A stretch of 64,000 nt of DNA, from the NCBI GenBank assembly GCA_963971575.1, contig OZ020611.1:239344654-239408653 (forward strand). Direction: 5' to 3'. The translations under genes were made by a program, and so were the position numbers. The notes below the pieces were generated by a model. The model ran no database searches. It saw only the letters and a program-made list of their open reading frames with translations, and was not told where the DNA came from. Shown one piece after another: positions 52,256 through 63,493 of this stretch. This DNA is from Liopterus haemorrhoidalis (taxonomy: Eukaryota; Arthropoda; Insecta; Coleoptera; Dytiscidae). Position 1 is the first letter of the stretch. Every line of letters begins with the position of its first letter.

Positions 52256-52754
52256 TTTAAAAATTCTATGCCTGAAAGGCATATGAACGCAAGGCACCTG
52301 CGTTAGCACTACGCTTGGCGGCAAAATAGATCATTCACTTCTCAAAAATATTACTAAAATGGTCAATAATTAATTTAATAAAGAGAACAAAGTAATAGAA
52401 AGGTTAAAATAGCATTAACCCATATATGGAGTGGTAAATGGAGTGTTTCTGACACACCTTGTATAATGATACGGTGCATAATAATCGAGTAATATATTAA
52501 AAATGAAAAGTATAGATAATGTCCAGATAATAGTTATCGAAATCCGGTCTGGATTGTATTTCCGGTCTACGTAGAGGATGCTGATAACCACCGGAAATGC
52601 ACAGCTGACCACGTATATTAGCGACATTTATAAGGACTTTCAATCCTTATTAAAAATTATCTTATCAAACTTATTCCACACGAGGTGGTTTATGACGAAT
52701 TATCAGACTTGCCGACAGACCACATGCTGTACAGCAAATGTATTCAAATAATTT
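52256..52754 (-). other. Unrecognised stretch with a hydrophobic 70-codon ORF
   Basis: The minus strand at 52415-52627 encodes a peptide with two hydrophobic segments ('VVSCAFPVVISILYV' and 'IIWTLSILFIFNILLDYYA'). I do not recognise it. 'cacaccttgtata' at 52455-52467 resembles a reversed mariner-type end (TA-CAAGGTGTGTC). The ORF may be chance in A/T-rich DNA. Confidence 0.3.
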
Positions 52755-53430
52755 TTACCGACCGCCAACATATATAAGGGAGGTATTGTGATCATACCGA
52801 TTTTGACATTTCGAGATTTCGATGGATCTCCACGAATTGAGGTCCCTACATAACGTTTTGACTATTTTTAGCATGATGTCTGTCGGTCTGTCTGTCTGTC
52901 CGTCTGTCCGTCTGTCTGTCTGTCCGTCTGTATGTCCGTCTGTCTGTCCGTCTGTCTGTCTGTGTACACGTGCAGAGCAAATTCGGCTGAAAGGATTTTT
53001 ATGAAACTTCATATTTAAGCTTCTGCCATCAATGGCACGAGTTGATCAACTTTTGTTAAAAATCGGTTGACTAAAAATGGGAGTTTACTCGTGTCGATTT
53101 TAAGATTTTTATGAATATTTTACAACAGAAAAATATTTCTTGAACAAAAAAATTTATTGAACAAAAGTTGCTATAAAAGCAATAATTAATAACTTTTATT
53201 TGAGACGTTTTTTGATAAACCGAAAAAACGAATAATTTTTGTAAAATTTTTCGAAATTTTTTCTTAGTCTCAATTTTTTCTTACTTATATGTAACGTTTC
53301 CATGGTCATGATAAATAATATCTCGTTAGAAAATATTAGGCCAAGTTATTTCTACTCTGCTGCTAGAATGTATTACTTTATGAAGTACTTTATGATGGCG
53401 GTCGGTCCTGTGGTGGCCACAGCTGATTTT
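52755..53430 (+). mobile_element. HW Helentron-like repeat, full length
   Basis: 'taccgaccgccaacatatat' at the left and 'tgatggcggtcggtcctgtg' at the right are subterminal inverted repeats. The (GTCY)n tract is at 52877-52963. Conserved blocks: 'ctccacgaattgaggtccct', 'gcacgagttgatcaactttt', 'tttccatggtcatgataaat'. No ORF is shared between copies beyond the translated microsatellite. Confidence 0.9.
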
Positions 53431-53464
53431 TTATTACGTAAGAAATATTTGCAAAAAACTCAAA

Positions 53465-53690
53465 AATGACATGAGAACACTTCCAGCTAACCGATTTTTA
53501 CCAAAAATTGATCAAATACTGGCATTGATGTCAAAAGCTTAAATATGGAGTTTCATAAAAATCCGTTTAGCCAAATTTGTTCTGCACGTGTTTACGGACC
53601 AACAGATTGACGGACGGATGGACAGACAGAAAGGCAGTTTGACGGACAAACAGACCGAAAAATAAATAGCCCTCAAGAAGCACTAAACAA
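53465..53690 (-). mobile_element. HW fragment, diverged
   Basis: 'gctaaccgatttttaccaaa', 'gtttcataaaaatccgttta' and 'ttctgcacgtgtttacggac', with a degraded GACA/GACG tract to 53665, are reverse-orientation HW. Confidence 0.7.
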
Positions 53691-53784
53691 ATTTATTCGG
53701 TTTACTGCAAACAGATGTTCGTATTATAAATAGAACGACGAAAGTCTTTCATTATCGTATGGACCTACTATAAACGAGGCTTTA

Positions 53785-54930
53785 AGTTGCATTCAGAGCT
53801 CTTAAATTAGTCGACTATAGGCTATGACTTGTGCACTGTTGATTGTCACTACAAGTTAGCCATGTAACGCGAGCAATCGTTCAGAGCTCTAAATTTAATA
53901 CGTTATACGTTGTTGATTGTCGATAGTTTTCCAAACTTAAGCCGCATTCAGAGTTCTTAATTCAATAGCTTATAGACTGTAGCTTGTATTCTGTTTCCTG
54001 TCACTGTAAGTTTGTCTTATGGTAAGACGTGAAACCTTTCAGACCTCTAAATTTAATACGTTGTTTTTTGCGGATTGTGGATAATTTTCTAAACTTATAG
54101 CTAGTGAGATATTTTAATGAGACAGACGTATAAACACATTGGCTATCTCATTCTATCAGTGACACCGTAGTTATCGTATGCCTTTACATAACCTAACAAA
54201 ATGTCATCATTAACAAATTTTACTCAAAATTAGACTGACAGTAAATATGATCAATTTAGGTAATTAGGTTAGGTTTAATTAGTTAAAATCTAAGACAACA
54301 GAATTATAAAAACAAGAATACATAGAAAACATTTTACGAAGCCATGTAGTTGGTTTAAAGACACACAGATGTCAGGACTATTCGTAACACATTAATTTTT
54401 AACTTGCTGTGAACGGTACGTAGAACGTTAACATCAGAAAAATTACAGTAACTTACAGCTTAACAACAAACAGTCTACAACGTGTTAATTTAAAGAGCTC
54501 TGAATGCGGCTTTATAGTTCGTGAGTTTTTTTAATGAGACAGACATATAAACACATTGGCTAGCTCAGTCTACATCGTAGAAAACGTTTATATTGTATGC
54601 CTTTACATAACTTAACAAAATGTCATCTCGCTGATTGCAATAATTCTGGCCCAAAATTACAAAGACGAACAATAAATATGATCAATTTAAGTAATTAAGT
54701 TAGGTTTAGTTAGCAAAAATCTAGGACAGCAGAACTAGGAAAACGATAATAGATAATAAAGATTTTACGAAGCCGCCGTAATTGGGTTTAAGACACATAG
54801 ATGTCGTACTATTCGTAACGCACTAATTTCCATAGCTCTAAACGCTGACTTGAACGTTAAAACTATCTACTGCACTTATCCACAACGCAGAGTGAATAGT
54901 CTACTAATTTAAAGAGCTCTGAACGCATCT
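53785..54930. mobile_element. MZ MITE copy 3 (outer), split by another MZ
   Basis: Left part 53785-53939 starts 'agttgcattcagagctctta'; right part 54512-54930 continues with 'tatagttcgtgagttttttt', 'gagacagacatataaacaca' and ends 'aaagagctctgaacgcatct'. Joined, they follow the MZ order seen in the other copies. Confidence 0.83.
53940..54511. mobile_element. MZ MITE copy 4 (inner), TTA target duplication
   Basis: 572-bp copy from AGCCGCATTCAGAGTTCTTA to the complement ending 'tgaatgcggct', with TTA at 53937-53939 and 54512-54514. The target is 'aaacTTAtag', an MZ-internal site intact in the other copies ('ctaaacttatagctagtgag'). Confidence 0.9.
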
Positions 54931-55548
54931 GAAGGGTTTATTGGTTATACCTACAAAGTCCTAAAACTGTTTGAGTTGTCTTGAGAGACTCCTTTAGTTA
55001 TTAGATACCTATGAAATTCTGACAAATGCGATACATTCCCCCTTCACAACAAGGCCTTATTGTAAGTAGAAAAGAGATTAATTGATATTCCGTTTTTCTC
55101 TAGAATTTATCGAAAAACAGTATCATTTCCAGTTGAAATCTTCCTGCCTGGTTTCTTATCATAACAATAAGATTTTTTCTCTAAACTTTTTCATCTCTGA
55201 GCGAAACAAAAAAATTAAGATAAAAATCTTTACGCATCGAAGTGCGTAAAATTAAAACCACACTTTTTTCCAGGCCCGTAATAAACATAAAGTCACTGGT
55301 TTTCAAACGGTATCTCACGCTACAATGAATCCAAAGATTTCTTTCATGGAAAAAAATTAAATGCAAATTTTCTTTTGTGTTCTCTTTAAGTAATATCGTA
55401 ATTAGAGACTGGAAACTAACTTATGAATTTACTGACGCGTTGAAAATGCTTTTTATACGTAATATACTGATCTATACAATTTTTATAGATTCACAGAAAA
55501 ATTGTAAAAGTAATTATAACTGGTCGCTTTCATAATCTGATTATTTCG
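54931..55548. other. Non-coding; scraps of HX ends
   Basis: 'ggttatacctacaaagtcct' (54945) and 'tagatacctatgaaattctg' (55003) are diverged HX termini. A 61-codon minus-strand ORF at 55181-55366 has no recognisable domain. Confidence 0.5.
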
Positions 55549-56718
55549 TTTTTAGGGTTTTGTAGGTATGACCAAAAAAAAACCTTGCACCGTCATTTTG
55601 TCGTCTGTCTGTCTGTCTGTTCGGTAAAAATTGTAGCTAAACGGCTAAACCTAGAGAGTTGAAATTTGGCATGCTTATACTACTCTTTGACCCACACATA
55701 GGAAAAATACTAAAACATCTAAACAACATATCCCCCTAAAAATATAAACAAATATCTGCTCATCGAAAAAAAAAATATTGTTTTTAAAATTCTGAGTAGC
55801 GTATCAAATGAAAGCCCTTAGTACGTGGATTAACGATCAACATTTTATTTTTGCAAAATAAATTATTTTGACGCTATATTTGCCAAAATTGTGCACAAAA
55901 ATTTGTCCCACACCCCGTAGCCCAGAAGGTTTAAACTAAAAATCTGAAAAAATTCCAAGTAATGTACATTTGTGTGAACCGGAATAGTACAACAGGAATG
56001 TTTGATCAGATTATGTTTTCGGAAAATAACGCATTTTTTGTTTTTTGCTTGACCATGTAAAATATTTAATGATATTATGTAGTACAGTAAACAGAGCGCT
56101 TCGATGGTGTAATGCTTATAATACTAGCGTTCTAATTTGCAAACTCGAGTTCAATCCGGCCTCGAGGCAATTTAATTTTTTCTGTTTTTTTTTTTGTATT
56201 TTTATTTTGTTTAAATTATTTTTTCAAAATTCTAGTTATATTTGGGCAAATATTGCATTTAATTTTTAAAAGCGTAAATTTAATAACCAATGGAAATTGT
56301 TGAAATTGAATACTCTTGGACTTACAACCAAGTAACTTATATATAATACCATGGATACAAGTAAAAAAATAAAATATATAAAATATATGTTATGTCATGT
56401 GTTATAATGTCTGTATCATATTAGTGCCTAAATATATTACTGCTATACTGCTATTTATATTCCTATAAATACACGAAATCAGAAGGGCGGAGCTTATGAC
56501 TAAAACAACCAATGGAAGCCATAAGCGCGATTTTCAAAATCTTATTGAACCTTGCTATATAAAAAAAATACTGCACATATTTAGAAACCTACATAATGGT
56601 ATTAGACATTCGAATTAAAATTAACAAAAAAAATATATATATATTTTAACATAAAATTTTAACATTTGGCATCCCAAATAATCATTATTCACTTACTAAA
56701 TACCGATCAATTTTTTAT
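55549..56718 (+). mobile_element. HX repeat, near full length
   Basis: Starts 'tttttagggttttgtaggta', GTCT tract at 55601-55621, left arm to 'cggaaaataacgcatttttt', tRNA-like segment 56085-56172, promoter-like block 56480-56575, and 'aataatcattattcacttac'. The last hairpin is lost. Confidence 0.87.
56085..56172 (+). repeat. tRNA-like segment, type d
   Basis: 'tacagtaaacagagcgcttc' and 'gatggtgtaatgcttataat' precede GAGTTCAATCCGG, a B-box-like motif. The 3' 'gcaaactcgagttcaatccg' is related to type a; the 5' half differs. Confidence 0.42.
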
Positions 56719-56774
56719 ATGGAATCTGTTGGCTAACGATACATATCGTGTGATTCAAAATAAAAAAATAGTAA

Positions 56775-56895
56775 GCCGTGGAAGCAGGGGGGGGGGGTTC
56801 GCTCTGGCCCCCAGTTGCTTACTCCAGAAATGCATGGAGAAAATTTGTGCCTAATAAGGATCAAGTCACTTATATTTTAGAAGTGAGGACCTTTT
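56775..56895. mobile_element. hAT MITE fragment with shared minisatellite
   Basis: A G run, 'ctggcccccagttgcttact' and one 'cacttatattttagaagtga' plus 'ggacctttttt' unit match the interior of the MITEs at 1758 and 6782. No complete termini. Confidence 0.5.
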
Positions 56896-57110
56896 TTCTA
56901 GGGTTTTGTAGGTATGACCACCAAGAAACCCTTATAACGTCACTCATGTGTCTGTCGTCTGTCTGTACGGTAGAAATTGTAGCCAAACGGCTGAAGATAG
57001 AACGTCGAAATTTGGCATGCTTATACAACTCACATATAGGAAAAATACTGAGAGTTAAAAAAAAAAACACAACCGGAAATAAATATAATCGATGTATTTA
57101 ATAAAACAAA
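56896..57110 (+). mobile_element. HX start fragment
   Basis: 'tctagggttttgtaggtatg', 'gtctgtcgtctgtctgtacg', 'gtagccaaacggctgaagat' and 'atttggcatgcttatacaac', ending after 'gaaaaatactgagagtt'. Confidence 0.8.
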
Positions 57111-57960
57111 TAAATATTTTTTTTTAATTTTGATTGATAGTCATTTTGAAGATTTACAAATTTTAAAAGTGTTTATTTAATATAGGGACATTTGTACTGA
57201 TATCGCTACATTAAGCGATGTTTACATTTGACATTTTATAATACGTTCTGATGTGTTTTGATACTTGTGTTCACATATCTAACTTATAGTAATTTCTAAA
57301 AACCTTTTTTATTCTGTTCTTGTTCTTATATTTTTATTTTATTACGATACAAGTAACAGCGTACGAATATTACATTCGTTAAGGGGGGGTATGGTTAATT
57401 TTGCATTTTTTAAGCATATTTTTAAGAACGATTTGTGGAAATCTGGTAAAGGTAAGCTAAATGGGTGAAAGTCTATCTTAAAGAACAACACTTGGAGAGT
57501 ATTGCGTTAAATTTTTATTGAAAAATATTGAAAAATGAGCCATTGGCGTCATTTTTTAGTAAACACTCCAAAAAAAAGTTGATTTGCGGTGTACACGATA
57601 TCTAGTGACACAATCATCTGAAACATATAATTCAAAAAGTTTTGGTTAGTTTAAAAGTTTCTTCAGGTAGTGACGTCGAGTTTTTTTTATTAAATTGAGT
57701 TTTAAATTTTTGGTACGACTTTAAAGTCAAAAAAACGAAAAAAAAAGTAAAAAATCGTGTTTGGTAATGGGAAAAATGGTTATAAAAAAAAAATATATTC
57801 AAAATAAAAGCAAAAACTCAACGTCACTACCTAGTAAAATGCTTTATAAAGAAGTGTGCAAAATTTCAGAAAGATCCATTCATTAGTTTTTGAGTTATGA
57901 TGTACACCGCATCAAAAAAAGCTATTTTTCAGAAAACGCGTTTAAACTGTATAACTGCTC
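57111..57960. other. Non-coding; possible Kolobok-type left end
   Basis: 'cgTTAAGGGGGGGTATGG' at 57378-57395 has TTAA followed by a G run, as in some Kolobok elements, but no partner was found. 'gcggtgtacacgatatctag' (57586) and the reversed 'tgatgtacaccgcatcaa' (57898) form a loose inverted pair ~310 bp apart. Confidence 0.4.
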
Positions 57961-58420
57961 AAAAATAATATACCGGTGCAACACACATATATAGCTTATA
58001 TACAAGTATATTTCAATATATGTATCAAAGATATTCGTCACGAGTCCCCTCTCTAAGAGTATAAAGCAGCTGATATCGATATTAAAGCCACATGCGCACA
58101 AAAGCGATACAACGCCACATACATACAATAGGCGCGAAAAACAAATAATAGGTACTAGTATTAAAATGAGTATATCTCGGTCAATTTTGCTCCGATTAAC
58201 TTGAAATTTTAATGGGACACTCTTGAAGATATATACAATCGAATAAGCCAATAACAAAAAATTGATGCTATGTAGACGTACTAAATATGACGTCACAAAA
58301 ACATGTGTCGTTTCCAGTGACGCAACTGCATTGATTCGCCGACTGTCTATATCATACGTAAATCTATGGTCTGTCACGTGACACTATTGCCATGTTCCTA
58401 CAACTGTTATACGCGTAGCA
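57961..58420. other. Non-coding with CRE-like and E-box motifs
   Basis: 'aaatatgacgtcacaaaaac' (58285) holds TGACGTCA, 'ccagtgacgcaactgc' follows, and 'tctgtcacgtgacac' (58370) holds CACGTG. It could be the upstream region of the candidate exon at 58423. A 151-codon minus-strand ORF here has no domain. Confidence 0.35.
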
Positions 58421-58422
58421 GT

Positions 58423-58660
58423 TAGAGTTTGAAATCTATCTTAATTTCTTTACGATCGATTTCTGGGAACGACCCCCAAACCATCTACGGAGAAACACGT
58501 GTTTTAAGTTAAAATTTCTCCTTAATTTTACACAATCTGAGCTTAGCTCTGAATTTTCTATTATTTTCTTCATAAATAAATCAGGTATACTACTAAATAT
58601 TTAGTATACTAAGTATATTTGTTTCACAAACGATCCGGAGTTTATAATTACTCTATTTCT
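58423..58660 (+). promoter_or_regulatory. Candidate untranslated exon with splice donor
   Basis: 'gcgtagcagttagagtttga' resembles an initiator; about 240 bp later 'tatttctacg|gtaagtaaat' gives a strong 5' splice site at 58660/58661. No open frame and no match to the repeats in the window. Inferred only. Confidence 0.28.
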
Positions 58661-59104
58661 ACGGTAAGTAAATATTTTCCTTTTCCTTATTCATCCTACA
58701 ATCTGTGCGAAGATGTGCACAAAGGAACCGTGAATAAAACATTGAAGCAACAAGACTCGACTGGTTCTCTGTGAATATTAATCACGCGCCGTGCCGAGTT
58801 CAAGTGCTTGACGAGCCGTCACTATTTTTGTTTGTAAGAAATGGATTTTTGGGGTTGTATATGGTGCATTTAACACTCGAGTATACTTTTAAGGGGTTAT
58901 GAAATACGGAATTATATTTTAGATACTGGTTTGTTTTTGTTTAGAATGGAGATTTTAAAGATAATGTTTAATATTCAAGTTTTAGAATTAGACAAATATT
59001 TTAAAGGGTATTGTTTGTGTTGTCTTAGAGTAGCGATCCCCAAACTATGGCCCGCGGACATTTGTTACCTATAAAGTTTACTTGCAGAAGGACAGCAAGA
59101 CTTT
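58661..59104. other. Non-coding; possible hAT end
   Basis: 'agcgatccccaaactatggc' followed by 'ccgcgg' at 59030-59056 resembles hAT terminal sequence. No partner. Confidence 0.4.
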
Positions 59105-59754
59105 AAAAAATTGATGTGAAGTGTGAATTTTCACACATTTCAGGGTTTTGCAGGTATTTAATAACTGAATGATGATTATTTGGGATGCCAAAACAAATTT
59201 TATGTCAAAATATTTTTTTATGAATTTTAATTCGAAAGCCTAATACCACTATTTAAGTTTCTAAATATGTGCAGTATTATTTTTACATAGCAAGGTTCAT
59301 TAAGATTTTGAAAATTGCGCCTATGGCTTCTATTGGTTGCTTAAATCATTAGCCCCGCCCTCTGATTTCGTATACATCAAACAGAATTAAATTATAATTT
59401 CAACACTTCCCACTGGTTATTAAATTTACGCTTTTAAAAATTAAATGCAACATTTACCAAAATATAACTAGAATTTTTACAAAATAATTTAAACAAAAGA
59501 AAACTGCAAAAAAAAAAAAAACAAAAAAAATAAAATTGAGAGGATTCGAACTCTAGTTTGCAAGTTAACTGTTCAGCAAATTAGAAAACCAATGACTAAA
59601 CGCACATCGCCATGAGCGCTGACGTATCAACTTGGTTACATAACGAATTAAATATTTAACATATTTTGGTTAAAAACACAAAAAATGCATTATTTTCCGA
59701 AAACATAATCTGATCAAAAATTCCTGTTGTACTATTCCGGTTCACACCAATATA

Positions 59755-60671
59755 CAAGGTGTCTCAAAGGAAATTTTATATTTATTTAGCTTACTGCGTG
59801 AACGCAACGTATCCGAGGGGCGCGGGGGTTATGTCAATCGGTAGCCTGGCGCTTGGGAATCCAGTCGCTATGGAGTGTTTCTCGGGAGCAGACCGCGCGT
59901 TATGCGTGCGAGAGTTTTAGAAAAACGGTGATTCGGCGACTGTAGCGCGTAGAAAATTCTGCAGTATTCGAGGTTTTCGCCACTTAAATGATGCGCCAAG
60001 CGTTCCTCTCATTCGACATTGGGTTAAAAAGTTTGAAGAGACTGGTACAACGCTGGATAAATCAAAATCCGGGCGACCTAGGTCATCAAGAACGGTAGAA
60101 AACGTGGAGAATGTTAATCAGTCTGTTCGTGACGACCCGAACCTTTCAATTCGGAAGCGCGCAAGTGCTTTAAATGTGCATAGATCATCATTTCATCGCA
60201 TTATGCACAAAGACCTAAAGCTGCACCCCTACAAAATTCAATTGGTGCAAGAATTAAAGCCCCAAGATGCCAGTGAGAGGCAAATTTCTCAGGCAAATTG
60301 ATCTCCCGGAGAGGTGACATAAATTGGCCTCCACGCAGTCCAGATTTAACCCCTATGGACTTTTTCCTATGGGGTTATCTTAAATCTAAAGTTTACGCCA
60401 ATAAACCGACTTCACTGGCGCATTTGAAAGAAAATATCCGTCACGAAATGGCAGCCATCCCTGAGGTTCACCTGCCGAGACGTCATAAGTAATTTTACTG
60501 TTCGATTAAATGAGTGCCGAGAACGCGAGGGTCTACATTTAGACGATATTATTTTTAAGAAATAAATCCCCAATAAGTGTATTTTAATAATTAATAAACA
60601 TTTTTTCTATATACGGCTTACTTTTTTTTTAATCGAGCCACTAAATATAAAATTTCTTTTGAGACACCTTG
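59755..60671 (+). mobile_element. DD41D mariner-type transposon, copy B (internally deleted)
   Basis: Ends CAAGGTGTCTCAAAGGAAAT and its complement, TA at 59753-59754 and 60672-60673. It sits inside HX at the 'caccaat(g)TAcattac' site. Relative to copy A about 390 bp are missing between 60283 and 60286, removing the first two catalytic Asp. Confidence 0.92.
59870..60565 (+). pseudogene. Deleted DD41D transposase, copy B
   Basis: ATG 59870 begins MECFSGADRALCVREF and meets a stop where copy A has a tyrosine. The DNA-binding part then reads on ('KNGDSATVARRKF', 'NVNQSVRDDPNLSIRKRAS', the latter lost in copy A to a tandem expansion). After the deletion, 'NWPPRSPDLTPMDFFLWGYL' holds the third catalytic Asp. 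The C-terminus ends as in copy A at TAA 60563-60565, after a frameshift near 60465. Confidence 0.87.
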
Positions 60672-61096
60672 TACATTACTTAGAATTTTTTCACATTTTT
60701 AGTTTAAACCATCTGGGCTACAGGGGTGTGGGACAAAAATTTTTTTGCACAATTTTGGCAAAAATCGCCTCAAAATAATTTATTTTGCAAAAATAAAATT
60801 TTGATCGTTAATCCACGTACTAAGGGCTTTCATTTGATACCCTACTCAGAATTTAAAAAAAAAATTTTTTTTTTCGATGAGCACATATTTGTTTATATTT
60901 TTAGGGGGATATGTTTTTGAGATGTTTTAGTATTTTTCCTATGTGCGGGTCAAAAAGTTGTACAAGCATGCCAAATTTCAACTCTCTAGGTTTAGCCGTT
61001 TGGCTACAATTTTTACCGAACAGACAGACAGACAGACAGACAGACAGACGATAAAATGACGGTATAAGGGTTTTTTGGTCATACCTACAAAACCCT

Positions 61097-61447
61097 AAAA
61101 ATTGATGAGAAGTTTGAATTTTCACACATTTCAGGGTTTTGTAGGTAATTAATAAGTGTAAGAAGCCAATACTGGATGTCTAGGAATATTTGTTCTATAA
61201 TCACATCAAAATCAACAGTTTTTTGATCATCACTTTTCTACATTATTTAACAAAAATCCCAGCGTTTTTTCTGCATTTGCTTCATATTCAAGTCTTCATT
61301 AGATTAATAAGAAATATATTGAAAAAGGCTTAATATTTTTCAATTTCAGAAACGTATTTCTCACTATTAACAATGTGTTATTTGTTTTATAAGTATTTTA
61401 TTACTAAAAATGATTTATTCCTCTTTGATACTTTAAAAACAAATATT
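61097..61447 (-). mobile_element. HK repeat joined end-to-end with HX
   Basis: Starts 'aaaaattgatgagaagtttg' directly at the end of the preceding HX ('aaccctaaaaa'); continues 'cagggttttgtaggtaatta', 'atcaacagttttttgatcat', 'caagtcttcattagattaat' to 'acaaatatttaa'. Confidence 0.82.
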
Positions 61448-61454
61448 TAAGGGC

Positions 61455-61640
61455 CGGTCTTTCCACCTTCAGATAAAGTGACTGGTAACGTTATCTGACG
61501 AATAAAAACAATACAGCGTCTTTCCACCTTCAGATAAAGTTATCCCTACGAATAAACTATGCTATCTGGCAGATAAGTTATTGGGTAGTCAAAGTAGCGA
61601 ATAAGTAACAAATAAGTGCTGTCACTGTCAAAAAGTTAGA
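61455..61640. repeat. Short direct repeat with 'gtctttccaccttcagataa'
   Basis: The 20-mer is present at 61463 and 61509, 46 bp apart, the first after 'gggccg'. It may be the duplicated end of a MITE ('gggccggtctttccacc'). Confidence 0.55.
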
Positions 61641-62436
61641 AATTAATTGATTTCTTGGAACAATAAATTGCAAAATGAACCATGGAATCAAACTACTGGT
61701 CCTAGAGAATTGAAATTTTGCATGCATATACAGTCAATCTTTGTTAATTACTAGCCAACTATCGGAAGTTTTTTTAACGACAGCAAAATCACCAGTAAAA
61801 GTAGGAAATGATTATGGCTCCAGGTTATGTAAAATAAGTTGCTAAAATTCTAAGAAATTCTAAATATAGGCCAGGTATTTTTAATAGGTTATCGTGTTAC
61901 AAAGCTAGTATTTCCACGTATTCCGGATGCATCAATGACCGATACAAAGTAATTCAAGTGAAATAACGCTGGAGGTAATGCAGTTTCCTGTGTTCAGTCG
62001 GTAACTTCACGGAAACCCCTATATACACCTAATGGAAAAGAATATTTAATTTGCAGTAAAACCAAATGAAAGTGTATAAATTCTATACTTTATGTAGATA
62101 CATTCCCGTCGTTCGCCGAAAAGTGGGACATAACCCTTTAAGGATTCCCTACCTGCGCAGTCCACCTGCACAGGTTTAACGGTACAGGTATAAACAATTC
62201 GCAGGTGCAGCTACACGGTAGTTTTTCTTCACAGTTCGGTTATGGCGTCAAACGATGGTTTAATATATAAAAGGTAGCAATAGGAATTAAGGGAATAAAA
62301 TTGAAAACTGATTAAAAAGCGATTCCAAAAAAGTGTTTCCAGAAATGGAAAAGACGTTGGCAATGGAAATGACTGCTGAAGAAAGGCAGTTTTTCGAAGA
62401 TGATCACATATTATATCCATATTACATTGTGCGTAC
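61641..62436. other. No gene recognised
   Basis: 61700-61740 has HX-like 'gagaattgaaattttgcatg'. 62150-62215 has repeated 'cgcaggtgca' and 'cacctgcacagg' words. 'ttatggcgtcaaacgatggt' at 62240 opens a very short frame. Confidence 0.4.
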
Positions 62437-62983
62437 TTTGCCACCTTTCATAGTATTATTACCTATGGAATCATTTTCTGGGGCAACTCTGTGCACGCCA
62501 ATAGAATTTTTATATTACAAAAAAGAGCTGTACGTATTATCAACAAAGCCCATTTCAGAGCTCATGCTAAGAAACTGTTTATAGACAGTGGCATTTTAAC
62601 TGTACCCGCTGTTTATATACTCGAGTGTATAAAATTTACCAGGAAACAGATTGACTTACTGGTTTCACACAAAAATCTGCATAAATATGACACGCGTAAT
62701 AAGGACAACTTTGTTTTGCCTAAGTGTAATCTCAATATTATGCAACAAAGTTACAGATACATTGGTGTCAAACTTTATAACTTATTACCCGATCATATTA
62801 AAGCAATGACAGAAAAGCAGTTAATTAATAATGTTAAACAGATTCTGATCTCTTGTGCTCCTTACTCCTTACAAGAGTACATTACTTTTCTCACAAAAGA
62901 TCAGGGTGTGTAAGACAGTTTTCCCTATTTGACTATCTTGACTATGTAAAACATTCATGTAAATGTGCATTTACAGCTAATAA

Positions 62984-63015
<32 letters not shown>

Positions 63016-63016
63016 A
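62437..63016 (+). pseudogene. LINE 3' end with (ATT)n tail
   Basis: The frame (stop at 62911-62913) reads SIITYGIIFWGNSVHANRIF, 'ILQKRAVRIINKAHFRAHAK', 'LFIDSGILTVPAVYILECI', 'KYDTRNKDNFVLPKCNLN', 'SYRYIGVKLYNLLPDHIKA' and ends 'LTKDQGV'. This is the thumb and C-terminal end of a non-LTR ORF2, open for ~158 codons without a stop, the best-preserved coding stretch in the window. After the stop ~75 bp of 3' UTR lead to (ATT)n at 62985-63015. Polymerase motifs are absent, consistent with 5' truncation on insertion. Confidence 0.85.
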
Positions 63017-63490
63017 TTTATATTCGAATTTAACATATTTAATATGCATAAAAATGCATAAAATATTTAAAATTTCAACAGGGTTTATAAGTTTGCATTT
63101 TTAACATTATTTTCTGTAAAATTTATGAGATACACATTTTAATTTGATGACAAAAATAAACAGTAATCTCATCCATAATTTTACACATTTAAATTTGTGT
63201 CCAGAAATGCAACAGTTGTTTGGCACTCTGCCATATGTACATGCCAAATTCATTGCACACATACATATATATACAATGTACATAGTTTTGTGAAAATTGC
63301 AACGCCCGTGAATTGTCTATTTTCCAAATGTTGTTTGCAAGGCATTTCAGCACACCTTATTAATGACATCCAGAGGCGTGGAAAAAAAATGAAATTGGTA
63401 TAGAGTCATGAACTGAAAAAATGTATATAATAATTTATTTAAAGTAAAAAAATAACATGAGTGTGGTTTTTCTATTAGATTAGTTCATTT
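63017..63490. other. No gene recognised
   Basis: A/T-rich. A 68-codon ORF at 63197-63403 has no recognisable domain. Confidence 0.4.
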
Positions 63491-63493
63491 TAA

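Larger units (their letters stand above)
59105..61100 (-). mobile_element. HX repeat, full length, with nested DD41D element
   Basis: Starts 'aaaaaattgatgtgaagtgt' with hairpin, promoter-like block ~59270-59365, tRNA-like segment 59540-59640, the nested element at 59755-60671, and a CAGA x7 tract at 61020-61049 before 'tacctacaaaaccctaaaaa'. Without the insert it is ~1,077 bp. Confidence 0.9.

Noticed and set aside
52415..52627. Membrane-protein gene from two hydrophobic stretches
   Set aside because: A/T-rich DNA often encodes hydrophobic residues; only 70 codons and a possible mariner end lies within it. Kept only as an unrecognised stretch.
57922..58377. 151-codon minus-strand ORF, the longest in the window
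   Set aside because: No domain, hydrophobic A/T-driven composition, lies opposite promoter-like text. No start context, neighbours or similarity to support a gene.
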